A stretch of DNA of 64,000 nt from Symsagittifera roscoffensis (GCF_963678635.1 NC_087068.1:25399311-25463310), one strand, 5' to 3'. Shown: positions 40,676-52,859, counted from the first letter of the stretch. The notes: a model not told the origin generated them from the sequence alone. Program-made: numbers and translations.

Positions 40676-41010
40676 TCAAACAAGACTGCTCGTATCAGGA
40701 CAAAGTCCTGAAAGCTCTGACTGCATTTTCAGAACATTCTTTGGAGTAGCATTTTCTATGAAGTAGTTTCAATTAAAAAAATTGAAAAAATTTGATACAT
40801 TTTTGAGTTATTTTAAAATCATCCACCATAATCTATATAAAGAACAAGGTGATATATTAAGCATATGGCAAAGGTTTAAATAGACGAAAGAGCATTCCTC
40901 AATCCATTTTGATTTCTATGATTTCTAAGACGGATTGAGTCTGCGCTTACGCGTTAATTGCACCGAAACTTTTATGCCCTCATAACTTTACGAAAAAAGA
41001 TCGCAGTTTG
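40676..41010 (+). repeat. Copy of the 163-bp unit followed by the conserved tail
   Basis: caagactgctcgtatcagg at 40,681 begins a single diverged unit. The tail blocks gcgcttacgcgttaat and cctcataactttacgaaaa follow at about 40,945-41,000. The unit-then-tail order equals that at 371-1240. Together with the inverted tail at 40,060 it makes a ~950-bp inverted-ended composite. Confidence 0.7.
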
Positions 41011-41322
41011 CCAGGAGAAAAAAAACAACCCTGATCACAAATACAAATAGTTAGAACAGTAATTGCAAATAATTTTTCATCTAATGATTTTTAAGTGCCC
41101 TAACTAAAACATAGACATAGATCTAACGGAAAAGACATGAAAACAGATTCATCTTTTGTTTTTTGTCCTAGCTAAATAAACCTAGATCATTACCTAACTA
41201 AAAGCATACAGTGCTTTGTGATGCCTCATTTTTAATTAACTGTCGGCAGTATTGTGTGTCTCGGGGAGGGGGAGGGGGATTGCTCAAATCTTATCCAGAC
41301 CTCGAACTGTGGAATACTGTAC

Positions 41323-41453
41323 CTGTCGCTGTAGATCCCTCATTGCACCTACGCTGGGCAGGGAATTCAAAGAAGGGGCGAGTAGATCAAACACAACATC
41401 TCTTCTCTGTCTCGCATGGATGTTCCCATCAGGAGAGGTGAAAAGAACCTTCT
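41323..41453 (-). CDS. Candidate internal exon of an unrecognised gene
   Basis: In sense, acceptor tatttgcag precedes 2 nt plus 43 codons, ending at donor CAG/GTACAG. The frame reads KVLFTSPDGNIHARQ near its start and ends LQRQ. The segment is GC-richer than its surroundings. It ends in phase 0, matching the phase-0 candidate terminal exon at 38,403-38,513. No domain is recognised. Confidence 0.4.
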
Positions 41454-41986
41454 CTGCAAATACATAATTAAAACTATTATACTTAATGATGAGTCACCAA
41501 AATTCTCGTTGTGAGGTTTTTTGAAATCTGTTTTTTTTTTCTAAAAAAAAAACATTTCTCTAAATTCTGCTAACCGCGTGCCTGGTTGGTTCCTTCTGTG
41601 TCACGCTTCGTTTTCTTTGATCTTTGGACGAGAAAACATCCGGCTCTAGTTTTATTTTTTTAATTCAGTTTTACTGTTCACAAAAAACGGCCAACTTCTG
41701 AGGCGAAAAGGCCCAATTTCAAAAAAAAATGTTTTAGCCATTCGAAACTATTTTTCTAATATGGAATAATTTAATCGGTTTTGAAAAGTTCGACGTTGGC
41801 GGATAATGCGGACAATTAATTTTATTCCATCCAGCTCCAATATAGATCCATCCATCTATGGATACCTCTTCGGAAATTTAACTGTTATAAAATTATTACA
41901 TCATTTACATCAGCTCCGTATTTTTGGCTTGTTTTTAGGATACGGCTATTTTGTAAATGTGCTGGTTTAAATACTACCAAAGTAAG

Positions 41987-42351
41987 CAGGGGTGGATTTA
42001 GGAGGGGGCGGGGGTGGGGGGCGGACGTTTCCCCCTCCCCCCCCCTCAGGGATTCGACCCCCTGCCGACCCAGAGGGTCCTACCTTTGATAATTTTTCAG
42101 AAATCAATTTTTGGCCGACCGACCCTAAAACTTTTCTAAAGGCGCCTTCGGCGCCAATATATACTAACTTTCAGGGGGAGCGCGCGCCAAAAAAACGCGA
42201 TTTTTTTGTCAAAATTTTTCAAAAAGTGCCCAAAAACGGCTTTTTTGACTGTTTTTTCAAAAATTTGCCTGCGGCGCACAAAATTTTGCCAAAATAGGGG
42301 CAAAACAGTGCTTTGGGAGAGCTCGAAAAATCAATTCGGTCGACCTAAAGA
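41987..42351. mobile_element. hAT-like MITE copy lacking its right terminus
   Basis: It starts CAGGGGTGGATTTAGGA and contains the family landmarks: a G/C-rich stretch, gggattcgaccccctgcc, the hairpin ggcgccttcggcgcc, gagcgcgcgcc, ctgcggcgcaca and ggtcgacctaaag. The 8-mer aaagtaag lies on both sides (41,979-41,986 and 42,352-42,359), like a hAT target duplication, although the expected right end (cgcgcctg) is absent. Confidence 0.7.
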
Positions 42352-42359
42352 AAAGTAAG

Positions 42360-43439
42360 CTATATGGCACATTGGTCGCAAAAGACCTTGTTTTTCAGAC
42401 ACTGAAAAATCAACAGTTTCTTCCAAAAACTATAAAAGATTGCATCAATATTGCGTAATAGGTAGGTTTAACAGAGCTATTTCGAATGTTTGGTCAAGCT
42501 GGACTTGTTTGGTTTTTGGAAGCATTTGTACAGACGGGTGGGCAAGTAAATTTTTCGGCAATCGTTGATCAAGTTCAGATAAGATGTGTAGAAGACCTTG
42601 TAAGCTGAAAACATACAAGAAGATGATAGCAGATACGAATTGATCTGGAAATGATTACAAAAAAATTGAGTTCTTCGTCTGACCCTTCAGAGAGGCAGTG
42701 GTTTGTGTTCTTGGTGGTTTTTGAATAGTTGCGGCGAAAACTTGATTTTTGGAACGTTGATTTTAGATCTAACCAATTTTGACTAGATTTTTGAGCAATT
42801 TTAGAGACAACTACATAGTTGATTCCGAATTTTTTACAGATATTTTTTGGTAGGCATGTTGTTTTTTGATATTTCGCTAAATTAAACATTTGAGAATCAT
42901 TCATCCATCATTAAAGTTATGAGAATCATGCTGCATGATATATCTTCGAATCTTTGAGTTTTTTTTTTAATTTGCTTTGAGCTTTGCATTTTTTATCTTT
43001 TTTTTCTGGATTCTTTAAAAAGATCAGTTATCGAAAAAAAAAAAATGTGGGTTGAAAATATGTTTTTTTGAGTTTAATTACTCTGTGATTTGTTTTTCAG
43101 CGCTTATCTCTGACACAAACTTAGCAATTGCTCCTGGATAATCAAAAAATTTCATTCGGCGCCAATACACTCAATATACTGCAATATTAAAGCGAGAACC
43201 GCCCAAAAATTCCTAGAATCATTGCTCTTGTTTTTTTTAAATTAGCTTCCTTTGAATTTCATTTTTTAAATAGGATCTATGTTATTTCCGATAGAGCTAA
43301 AAATTCCTTTCTTAAAATGAGATTGATAAAAAAACATATTTGCAATTAGATCTCAGAATAGCTTTTTTGCTAGTTTTTTATACCATCCAAAACATAACGG
43401 CGTGCTGAGCTCGATTTAAAAAACAATTTCAGCTGTGTT
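42360..43439. other. AT-rich intergenic DNA
   Basis: A 109-codon minus frame at 42,575-42,904 has no splice or domain support. Nothing else is recognised. Confidence 0.4.
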
Positions 43440-43560
43440 TTTTATGCTTAAGTATGGGGGTTTAAACATTGTCAATTTAGCAAAGTAGGGATAATCAACT
43501 AACAAAATATTTCAAGCTAGTAACGCGTAGGCGGAGATTTAATCCCTTTTAGTAATAATT
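43440..43560 (-). repeat. Inverted copy of the dispersed tail repeat
   Basis: On the minus strand: gattaaatctccgcctacgc, then gttactagc, aatgtttaaacccccata, matching 1030-1125. A further diverged copy lies at about 44,090-44,180. Confidence 0.65.
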
Positions 43561-44506
43561 CGTTTTGAATTGAGGCTTGCTATTTGGTGCAATTAAAACA
43601 TAGCTTCATGCAAAAATGATCACCTCATTTTTTTGCAGCGTGTAGGAAGACGATTATCAAAAAAATCTCTAAAAAACATTTGAGCAAACACTACACCATA
43701 GGCTTTAAATTGTTTTGCCCTGATACAAGCACTGCTTTTTCTGAGCTTTCCAAAACAGTTGAATTATTGAGCTGTTTTTTGGTGACATCGCAATTGAAAT
43801 TTGCCCACACCAGGGCTTTTGGGATTGAAAACTGAAAAATGTAAAAGATTCTTGAATGCTTAAGAAACAGTTTATTAAGTGTGTTTCTAAAAATTACATT
43901 TAACCTGCAACCACATATTCGATAATTTTCGTAACAAAACTGAATGAGGAGGAGCTTGTTATAATTCGAAGGCAGGAAACAAACGCAGAAAGATGTGTTT
44001 TGAAAAAAAAATTCAAGGGCTGGAAAATTGTTGGCAGTAAAATTTTGAGAGTAAAGACAATTTTTTTTCTTCAGACAAATTTTGTACAGACAATGTCAAA
44101 TTAGCAAAATAGGGATAATTAAGGGATAGTATTTTTTCTGATCTTAGCGCGTAAGAGTAGTTTTAATTCTTCTTAGACAACGTTCTAAACTTCAAATTGA
44201 ACTGAGGCATGCTACTTGGTCTATTTAACGTTTTGCTGAATGCGAAGTATTATCACATTGTGCTTTACATAGTGTGTGGGGAACGGTGTTCAGTAAGAAA
44301 AAAAATATATTTATTTTTAAGTTTGATCTAATTTTGAATACTACTCCATAGCCGATATAATGTAGCTGAATCATTCCAGACATCGCTCTGATACAAAAAA
44401 TCTTGTATTCATATAAAACAAATTAATCGCTCTTTCCAGATGAGTGCTTGACTCAAAAAAGGTCCCAGTCAGCGCTGCATTGTAAACAATCAAAAAACAT
44501 CATATT

Positions 44507-44545
44507 CAGGACCGGATGTAGGATTTTCTTGAGGGGGGATTGAGC
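44507..44545. mobile_element. Terminal fragment of the hAT-like MITE, reversed
   Basis: caggaccggatgtaggattt followed by tcttgaggggggatt resembles the inverted right terminus of the copy at 46,099-46,499. The interior is missing. Confidence 0.45.
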
Positions 44546-44940
44546 AATTTTTTTGAATAAAACATTGATTTCCGTATAATTCGAAAATAAAGAAAATAAA
44601 CAAAACTGAGTTTTTGATTTTTTTTCGGTGAATTTGTCAATAACAGCATCCTTTGATTTCCCCATCTTTGTGGATGCAAACAAAATTTGAGATTTTATCA
44701 TCCTTCAGATTAGAGCGTAGGTCACTGAGCCAAATTTATCAAGGATTAAAAAGAAAAATTATTTTAAAAAAAGGAGTGTTTATTATCAATAAGATTCATA
44801 TTGATAAAAAACAGTTCCCTTTTTTAGACTTTTTTCTTTTCAATTCTCGAAAAAACTTGACACAGTGACAAGAATTAAAATCAACAAACCTGAAACACAG
44901 TACCATTCTCCTTGAAAAGTTTTCATGATCATTGACTCAC

Positions 44941-44983
44941 CGCTGTTCTGAGCTGCCACAGTAATTGCGTAGTTTGACTCCCA
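44941..44983 (-). CDS. Candidate 43-nt exon
   Basis: In sense: acceptor gtttaag, then TGG GAG..., donor GCG/GTGAGT. It reads WESNYAITVAAQNS, which resembles an FN3-type beta strand, but that is tentative. A 43-nt intron separates it from the preceding candidate exon, and both meet in phase 0. Confidence 0.35.
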
Positions 44984-45026
44984 CTTAAACAAAACAAAGG
45001 GTGAGACTACAAAAAATGTCACCTAC

Positions 45027-45084
45027 CTGGAGGCTATGATCGGGTCGACTTTGTCGCACTAATGCCAGCCATTTCTCAAAGTTC
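45027..45084 (-). CDS. Candidate 58-nt exon
   Basis: In sense: acceptor tttggggtag, then 1 nt plus 19 codons (NFEKWLALVRQSRPDHSLQ), donor CAG/GTAGGT. It is phase-compatible with the exon at 44,941-44,983 across a 43-nt intron (44,984-45,026). No family is recognised. Confidence 0.35.
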
Positions 45085-45543
45085 CTACCCCAAAAACAGA
45101 AGCGACAATAATGCTATGCAGCAAGAAAAGTTTAATATGTAACGTTGTAAAAAGTTTAAGAGTTTAAGAAATATTGTAATTCAGTTCTTCGAAGAAAAAA
45201 AAATTGCTCATAAAAGGTTTCGGAGCCGATTCATATATATATACAATTTCTAACTCAAGTTCAAAATTCAGCCTAATCATTCAGCCTTAATAATTGAGAT
45301 AGCTTAATTTTGATTTTACGTTGTGTTTTCAGCCAAACTCAGAAAATCAAAAAGGAAGCCGCTAATAATCAATCTGCTGCATGAAAAAAGGGATTATTTT
45401 TTTTTGTGAAAAATTAAAAAAATTGCCTGACCTAAACAGGTGTCCTTTTTGTGATAAAATCAATTTTGACACTAATTACTAAATTTTTACCATTTTGTCC
45501 ACAAGGTTATACATTTTGGAGTACTCGGTGAAGCTTTGTTTAC

Positions 45544-45850
45544 TTATAACCCAGGCCCACAGGGTTATTACACAGTCATTCACTCCGTTCTCGTCTGCAC
45601 AGGCGAGATTCTCCTCAGAGTCGAATACTCCTGACCCCCCACAGTAGCCCAAGACAAGAATGCAGAAGTCACTTAGCCGAAAAACCACTAAACAAAAACA
45701 GAGAATAAGAAACTTTATTAGAAGAACTTTATTTCTGCGATATCGAACGAAACTCAAACCAAAAGTTGAGTCACGGTAATTTTGATCTGGAGGGCTCAAA
45801 CGACAAGCATTTTGTAAGCTTTCTAGGGGTCTACTCGAAACAAAGCAAGT
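45544..45850 (-). other. Possible coding segment(s), weak
   Basis: A minus frame spanning 45,479-45,982 contains two stretches that look coding. One reads CRLSPPDQNYRDSTFGLSF (about 45,740-45,815), weakly like the end of FGE-sulfatase/SUMF1 domains. The other is a Cys/Asp/Glu-containing GC-rich stretch (45,570-45,660) after an acceptor-like tttgtttag. The intervening residues are hydrophobic and intron-like. This is suggestive only. Confidence 0.22.
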
Positions 45851-46098
45851 GCAATCAATAAAACAAGCAAGATTACCATTGTAAAACATACATAACCAAT
45901 AACGAAAAAATGTAAAAGACAAGAGAAGAAAAACAAAACAAAAAATGTTTGTTTTACACCATAGAAATATTACTGGTTCCATGTTGCTTATTAGAGCCGA
46001 AAATGTTCCATATTACAGCTGCCAGCAATTTATAAGCAAGCTGCTTTCCTTATTCGAGCAGAGTATCAAACAGAAAACTTAAAGAAAACTCTCAGAAA

Positions 46099-46499
46099 CA
46101 GTAGCAGATTTAGGGGGAAGGCAAACGCCCTCCCCTCACTCCCCCCTCAGGGATTCGACCCCCTGCCGACCCAAAGGGTGCCCTCCTTGTACTATTTTGA
46201 GATATCCTATTTTGGCTGACTGACCATAACATTTTTCAAAAGGCGCCTTCGGCGCCAATCTATACTAATTTTGAGGAGGGAGCGCGCATTTTTTGGTCGA
46301 GCATTTCCAAAAAGTGCCCAAAAACGCCTTTTTTCAAAAATTTGCCTGCGGCGCACAAATTTCAGCCAAAGCAGGGGGTCTTTGTAGTGCTTTGGGAGAA
46401 CTGAAAAAATCAGTTTGGTCGACCTAAAAAAAGGTCGACAAAATTTTCAAAATTTTTGAAAATCCGCCCCTCTTCGATAAATTCCTAGATCCGCGCCTG
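46099..46499. mobile_element. Complete hAT-like MITE (401 bp) with 8-bp target duplication
   Basis: The termini are CAGTAGCAGATTTAGG and, inverted, CAGGCGCGGATCTAGG (12 of 16 match). The 8-mer ctcagaaa flanks both ends (46,091-46,098 and 46,500-46,507). Interior landmarks shared with the other copies are gggattcgaccccctgccga, ggcgccttcggcgcc, ctgcggcgcaca and ggtcgacctaaa. It has no coding capacity. Confidence 0.85.
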
Positions 46500-46507
46500 C
46501 TCAGAAA

Positions 46508-48632
46508 TATGGCTGTTTCTTAAAACCCAGAAAAATTTGCCCTTTCATAGTTTTGCAGCAAGTAGAGAAGCTTGGAAGATTAACCATTAGCATTTAACTC
46601 CTATACATTGATAACTCTAAGCTAAATGATAAGTTTAAAAAGATTTCATCAATTGTAATCAAGATTTCGAAACTTGAGAGCACTAAAAAATAGCACCCAA
46701 CAATTTTTATAATTAAAACCACGACTTGCTCAAAAACCACGAGCATCTTTTTTGCTTATACAAACAGGAGAAACATTTGTTAGATATGCTGATTTTCTTG
46801 TATTAAAGGAAACTTCTTCTGAGTATAGAAAAAAAATTTGGAAACTCATTAGTTTGCTTAGAACTATATTGTCAAAGAATGCCGGAGTGATATTTTTGAG
46901 TTTTTTTTTAATATTATCAATGGTTCCAGCATCGAGATTTTTGTACAGCCAAACACTAGCAATCCGTATTGGATTACTGGTTTAATAATTCATTGATAAT
47001 TAGGCGGGTATTCCAAAGTGGATTGCTAGGTTGTGCTAGTTTGTTTGTCAATGCTAGCACCATTTTGGCTGCAGAAAGAATTTTAATAAACAGGTTCTTC
47101 AAGAAAATTTCTACCTTTACTCCAGCATATTTTGACAAAAAAATTCTAACTATACATTAGCGTGATCTTTTGACTTGCTCAAGTTTTGTTTCCGTTCAAC
47201 ATGCTCTGCGAACATAATAAAACCTTAAAGAACCAGTTAATTATCGCAGACTTTTTCAGTTTTGAGGAAAAGTTACGGTTGCTGTGCGATAAGAACATAA
47301 AATTTCGACCACTTTTATTTTTGAAATTAAAACTTTGATCGCAGTTTGCGTAGCTTGTATTTGAGCGTGGTTTGAGCAGGCGAATTCATGTTTTCCTTAA
47401 AAACCAGATTTTTGCTCGACTAAACTTATTCCCTCAAAACAAAAGTGAAAAATGTTTAATTTTTTTTCTTCATTTTTAGAATTTAGGCTTTTCTCATTGA
47501 CTAAACAATTCTTATCCAAGCTTCAGAAACCAGTTTTGGGAACTGAAACAATTAATTGCAATTCTATAAAAATGAATGTTGCTGAAGTAAATGGCAGCTT
47601 TTTGTGTTATTCGATTGTTTCACATGACTTGCTCCGCACCCGCCTTCACATGATTTATATCTTGACCTATCTTGATAATTAAGTGTGGTATCTGATTTTG
47701 AGTGAAAAAAGGTACAAAAGACGTAATTAATTTTTTAAAATATTTTTTTTTCAACAAAATGCGAAAAAGTGCATAAATTTTTTAAAAAATGTTCACTGCA
47801 CTCATTTACACTTAAAAAAACAAAAGTCAAACAAAAAAATTTGCTCCTGGAATTTTATTTTTAGTTTTTTGCTGAAAACAACGGAAAAAAGTCATTCGAC
47901 TTACATTAGTGTTACACCAGGTTCATTGAAACTTAAACTGGCCTAAAGTTGCAATTAACCAGTGTTTGTCTTTTGTTTTTGGTTTTTGTATGTACTAGAA
48001 GTTAGATTTTATTTAAAAAATTTTTTTTTTTAATTTAAAACGAAAAAGTTTTGAAAAATTTCTGCAAAATTGTTTGTTTTGTCGTGTCGCTCCCTTAAAA
48101 TTCAAAATGGTCTCAATGACTGGCGGAAACTTTACAGCCGACAGATCATGATTTTGATCCCCCGCTATGGCAATGATGATGTAAGGGCGGGCTCTCTTTT
48201 GACCTCTAGCTTCAGATCTACCACAGCCCTGAGAAAGTTTCAGCTACAATAGTGGTACCGTGTAAAAACCTAGCCGCAAAAAAGCGGCCCTGAGATGCAA
48301 AATCAAGGCTTCGCTGAATAAAATTAACTCAGTCTAGAACGTTACGTTGAGAAATAACAGAGCGAACTACCCGCTCTGAAGTATTGCGCGTGCTGGTGGG
48401 GTTGTATGTGTTGAACGGTGTTGAACGGTGTTGTATGTGTTTCTGAAAGGGGAGGTTGTTTGGTGAAGGTTTTTTAGCTTGAAAAAATGTAAAAAGGCTT
48501 TTTTGGCCTGAAAATGTTGTTTAAAACTGGGAGAGGAAACTGCTTGCTTTGTACAAGAGGTTATTTTGCCAAAAAATTATTATCGAGGGTAGGTTTCGAA
48601 AATGAGTAGTCGTGAGTAACCCGGGTTGACCT
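46508..48632. other. Intergenic DNA without a supported gene
   Basis: Short plus frames occur at 46,752-47,160 and 47,452-47,682 but lack splice or domain support. A small GC-richer patch lies at 48,070-48,400 with the direct repeat ttgaacggtg. Confidence 0.4.
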
Positions 48633-49617
48633 CCATAGACCGAAAATGCTAATCATACAATTTCATACACTTAGTCTATGGAAAAATGTTAGTCATACAA
48701 ATTTCATGCATTTTTGCAAAATGAGTTTAATCGAATTTTAAAGATATTTTATAGTTGTTTTGGTATCGAAATTGGTGTACCTTCATCAATAAAAGGAAAA
48801 AAATGGTATGAAAAAAAATGCTAGCCATACAATTTCCATATATGGAAATTGTATGATTAGAATTTTTTTTGTGAAAAAAAAGCTTTGAACAATCAATTCA
48901 ACTGCTGGCAAAGCATTTAAGCGTTTTTTGGGCTGCTACGACTGAAAACTTTGACTTTTTTATTTTTGTTTTCCGAAAACAACACTAGTCATACAATTTC
49001 CATACATGGAAATTGTATGACTAGCATTTTTTTGATGGCGACGACAAAAATTTTTCAAAGTATTTTTGAAATTGCCCCCAAAAATTTTTTTATGTTTTTT
49101 TTTCAACCGCAAATTGATTTTCGTATTCAAACAAACATTTTTTGAAAAAACAAATTTTGCATGCAAAATTTAATTTTTTTGCGAGTATAACGAAGTCCTG
49201 GATATACTAATATTGGATTTTTTTTCCTTTTCTCTTCATAAATTTTTTCAAAAACGCTTAAAACTCCTCGTTTTTTTTGTATGACATGTTTTTGAATGCC
49301 TTGATCAATGTTTGGTAATTTAAAAATTCAAATTTTAGAAATAATCATCTTTGAAAATTATTGCCAAAATTTAAAAGTTCATTACTTTCGTTATATTGTT
49401 TGTCTGAGACAGAAGTAATACATATCAGGCTGTTACTACAATTGAGTAATCAAGGTTTATGTCATTTGTGTTCGGTTACGAAGCTAGTCATACAATTTCC
49501 ATATATGAAAAAAATACTAATCATAGACCTTTCATGCAATTTTCTGTACGTATGGAATTGCATGAAAAGTGTATGACTAGCATTTTTCCATATATGGAAA
49601 TTGTATGACTAGTATTT
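48633..49617. repeat. Cluster of ~40-bp palindromes (CTAGTCATACAATTTCCATA type)
   Basis: Near-perfect palindromes lie at 48,821-48,860 and 48,985-49,024. A more complex set of the same half-sites fills 49,483-49,615, including atggaattgcatgaaaagtg variants and a final ccatatatggaaattgtatg copy. Diverged half-sites start at 48,648 and 48,690. All share agtcatacaatttccat. Individual palindromes could extrude as cruciforms or fold as RNA hairpins. Confidence 0.8.
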
Positions 49618-51197
49618 TTGGTCATCCCGGGAAGGTAGAAAATGTTAGCTTATTAAGACTATATTGCGTTATAACCCATTCTAATGGATTTTATTGGATT
49701 ATAATTGATTTAATTTCTCAGAAAAAATTTGTTTATAATGTATTAAAAGTGATTGCTTGGCCCAAAGTGGAATTAAAATCAATTGTAAGGACAACTTTTT
49801 TGACTTTGAAAATCTATTGTTTTCCGAGGATCGTCAGGTGGGCTCAGACAGGCTTGAAAGCCTTCCATTGATTCTCCGCGCATCGCAGAAACCAAAATTT
49901 GATTATTACCAACTAGCAACTGAAAATTTATTGCTCAGAATTAAAGCATACGTACTGTCTTTGTAACCATCAAAGTCGTTCTGAAACAAATTTTGAGCGA
50001 AATTAGTTTTCAAAACTAAACTTTGATATTGTTGATGATAAAGAAAATCATACTGGTCTGGATGCCATACTGTGTGTATAGCAACAAGTCAAAGCCAGTT
50101 GAAGGGCCGCATTATACGTTATTGACAAATTCAGCGTTTCTTTTGTTTCTGAAAGCAAACACTTTTTCAAATGGCAGACAGTAAAATATCAATCAAGGCA
50201 ATTTAGCGGCTTTATGTGCAGATTTTAGCGACTTTCTGTCAAGGCTGATGCTACTTTCCTAACTTTCGCCGCATTATACTCAGGTTTTTGTAGCATAAAA
50301 CGTGGTTGCGACATCCAATACATGTCTGGTAGTGGCAGCCACCAATTTTTTACAAAATAAAAACAAAAAAATCTGATCACGCCTCTTGTTTAAGAAAAAC
50401 GAAGTAGAAAAAGAACACGAAAGTGAAAAATGTTTTAAAAAAATTTAAAATTTTCATTTTGTAAAGAGTTTTTGGCAAGAACAGGACATCGAAAAGAACT
50501 CCAGTTTTGTCAAAAAAGTTTTATAGTTGTCATTTATTCTGTTTGTTTTCAATGCTGTTCATATATTATGTTGATTTTAAATAAACAAATTTATTTAATT
50601 TAACTCCTTTAACTTGGAAATATAGCCCGAGTTATACTCTCGCTAAATTTAAATGACTGCTTTTTGTGATTGATTTTTTTGTGGAATCCAGACAAAAGCG
50701 AAAAATTTTGAACTTGACCCTCACTCGATTCAATAAGACATTCGATTTTTTTGCGAATTTCACCCTGAGTATTGCTTAGAAATTAGTACCCCCATTGTGT
50801 TGTTGAAAGTAAACTCACCCTTAATTAGAAGTTTGGAACGATCTTGGTGATGTTCTTCGCAATGTTTAACTTCTTTCACAGCTTCAGTTAGAAATTTTTT
50901 ATACACTAAAAACAAGCAACCTTCTTCAATTTTCAGCAAAAATTACCAATTTTTGCAGTTAACCACTACATTAGGCACTAGGTGTTTTACAAGAGCTTAA
51001 GCTCAAAACGCAAGAACCAATAAACTGAGCCCAAGTACAAAATATACATGGAAAAACGTGTATTGATGTTGTTATCCGTCCGGATTATATTTTTGTATCC
51101 ATTATGCAATACTTTATATAAATTTCATACTAAGCTACTTCTGAGCGATAATAATAATGTTTGGCTTTGAAGGCTACTCAATAGACGGTAACCTTTA
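49618..51197. other. Intergenic DNA, nothing recognised
   Basis: Overlapping plus frames at 49,605-49,966 have no recognised domain or clear splice sites. Confidence 0.4.
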
Positions 51198-51411
51198 TGT
51201 CACACCAGTAGAGTTGTAGACCCGACTCACTGTGCGCGCTCTCTTTGTCGCCATATTATTATCTATCAATTAGTTCGGAATAAATAACAGACCTTGATTG
51301 CCTTATCTTTTTATATAAGAAGAGAATTGTGTTTAGCAGTAACACGGAGCGTGAATCAACGCAGATACGGATTCCTTGTAGTAATTACGCTCTTCGTTAG
51401 AATACCTTACA
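51198..51411. mobile_element. Possible solo LTR
   Basis: The segment runs from TGTCACACC to CCTTACA, contains a tatataag box and aataaata, and is GC-richer and promoter-like compared with its flanks. No flanking target duplication or second copy was found, so the boundaries are tentative. Confidence 0.3.
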
Positions 51412-51753
51412 GCAGGTGTATTGCTAAATTATTCAAACGAGAACCTTGGGTGCTAACTTAGTACATTTTTTTTTGACTGACAGACTTTTAATTATTTCGA
51501 AGGCGTTTTCAGCACAAAACAAGCTTCAAAAATGATTAGAAAAACTGATTAGTCATCCTATTGCACATATATCCTATATATCCTATTTGATATTGACACT
51601 CCAAAATTTAAATTTCATCAAACATGCTTTGACGAAAACTATTCGAGACAAATTAGAGGGCAGTCGCAAAAATAGGGCTTTGCTCTGATCTACATGCATG
51701 CAGTCTTGTTTATCCTATGTACTTAAACTTTTCTGGAAAAACAAACGATAAAA

Positions 51754-52080
51754 AGTAGCGGATTTGTGGGGGGGGGGGGGGGCAGTTTGGCGGACGCCTC
51801 CTTCAGAGAATGGACCCCTGCCGAACCAAAGGGTCCCTTTATACTATTGTAAGATAGCAGTTTTTGCGTGACTGAACCTATTACTTCTCTAGAAGCGCGT
51901 TTGGGGCCAATAACGACTGTTTTTAAAGGGCGGATTGTGCACCAAAAAAACGCAATTTTTCGGTCAAAAACTTTCAAAAAACACCTTTTGGCAAGTTTTC
52001 TCAAAAAGAACTCCGAAAGTCATCTCGGTCGATGTAAAAAAAACGTCGACAAAATATTTGATTATTTTAAACCAGTCAGA
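51754..52080. mobile_element. Diverged hAT-like MITE copy
   Basis: It starts agtagcggatttgtgg followed by a G tract of about 15. It then shows gaatggacccctgccgaacc, gaagcgcgtttggggcc and ggtcgatgtaaaa, diverged equivalents of the family landmarks. The right end is not identifiable. Confidence 0.6.
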
Positions 52081-52623
52081 AAATGAAACTTCAAAAAACT
52101 TTAAATCATCTTGGTCTTTTTGTTGATCATCTGAAATTTATATTCAAAATGCATATTCAGAAACTGCATATTCAGAACTTTTTGATAAGAAAAGATCATT
52201 TGCTTGATTTATGCTACATTTTTTTTGCGATCTGCGTAATGCGAATAAAAAAATTAGTAACAATTGATGTATATAGGTGGTTAAGTGGTCCTAATTTTAG
52301 GTACATGTAGTTGATCAAATTTTTTTTCGAATCGCTTGACGGGCATTTTTCAAAATTTTTGGGTTCCAAAATTCGATTACTTTAAAACTTGAACCTATTG
52401 AATTGTTTTAATGAGAAAAATTAATTTGACTTACCCAGAACCGATTATTGAAAAGATTCTTTTTATTCAATTTTAGAAATAGAAATAGTAGAGTTGCGTG
52501 TTGCGTGCGCACACGTTTTTTTCCTAATTTCACTTTCAAACTACCGCTGTGTATGAGTACTTATAGAATTCGAACGGATTGGCAAGACAACTCATAAAAA
52601 CTATATATACTCATAAAAAAAAC

Positions 52624-52628
52624 ATATA

Positions 52629-52685
<57 letters not shown>
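52624..52685. repeat. (TA)n-(TG)n microsatellite
   Basis: An almost pure TA run of about 45 bp continues into a TG run. Confidence 0.95.
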
Positions 52686-52859
52686 ATACGTGTAAATATA
52701 TAGATAAATGCATATAGTGAGTTGGTGCCAATCCTTTCACCTCTTTTTAAACAAATTGAGTTTTGAGTCCCTATAGGACTGTAAGTAAGTTCAGAGTGTC
52801 TCGATGCGACATGAGTTTTAGAAACCCTGTGCGACTATTCTTGCTAGCTTTTATTTTTG

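Noticed and set aside
42575-42904. 109-codon minus frame
   Set aside because: AT-rich composition, no splice signals and no recognisable motif; probably chance.
46940-47045. Inverted tagcaatcc/ggattgcta pair suggesting another foldback element
   Set aside because: The arms are only 9 bp with poor extension and no target duplication was found.
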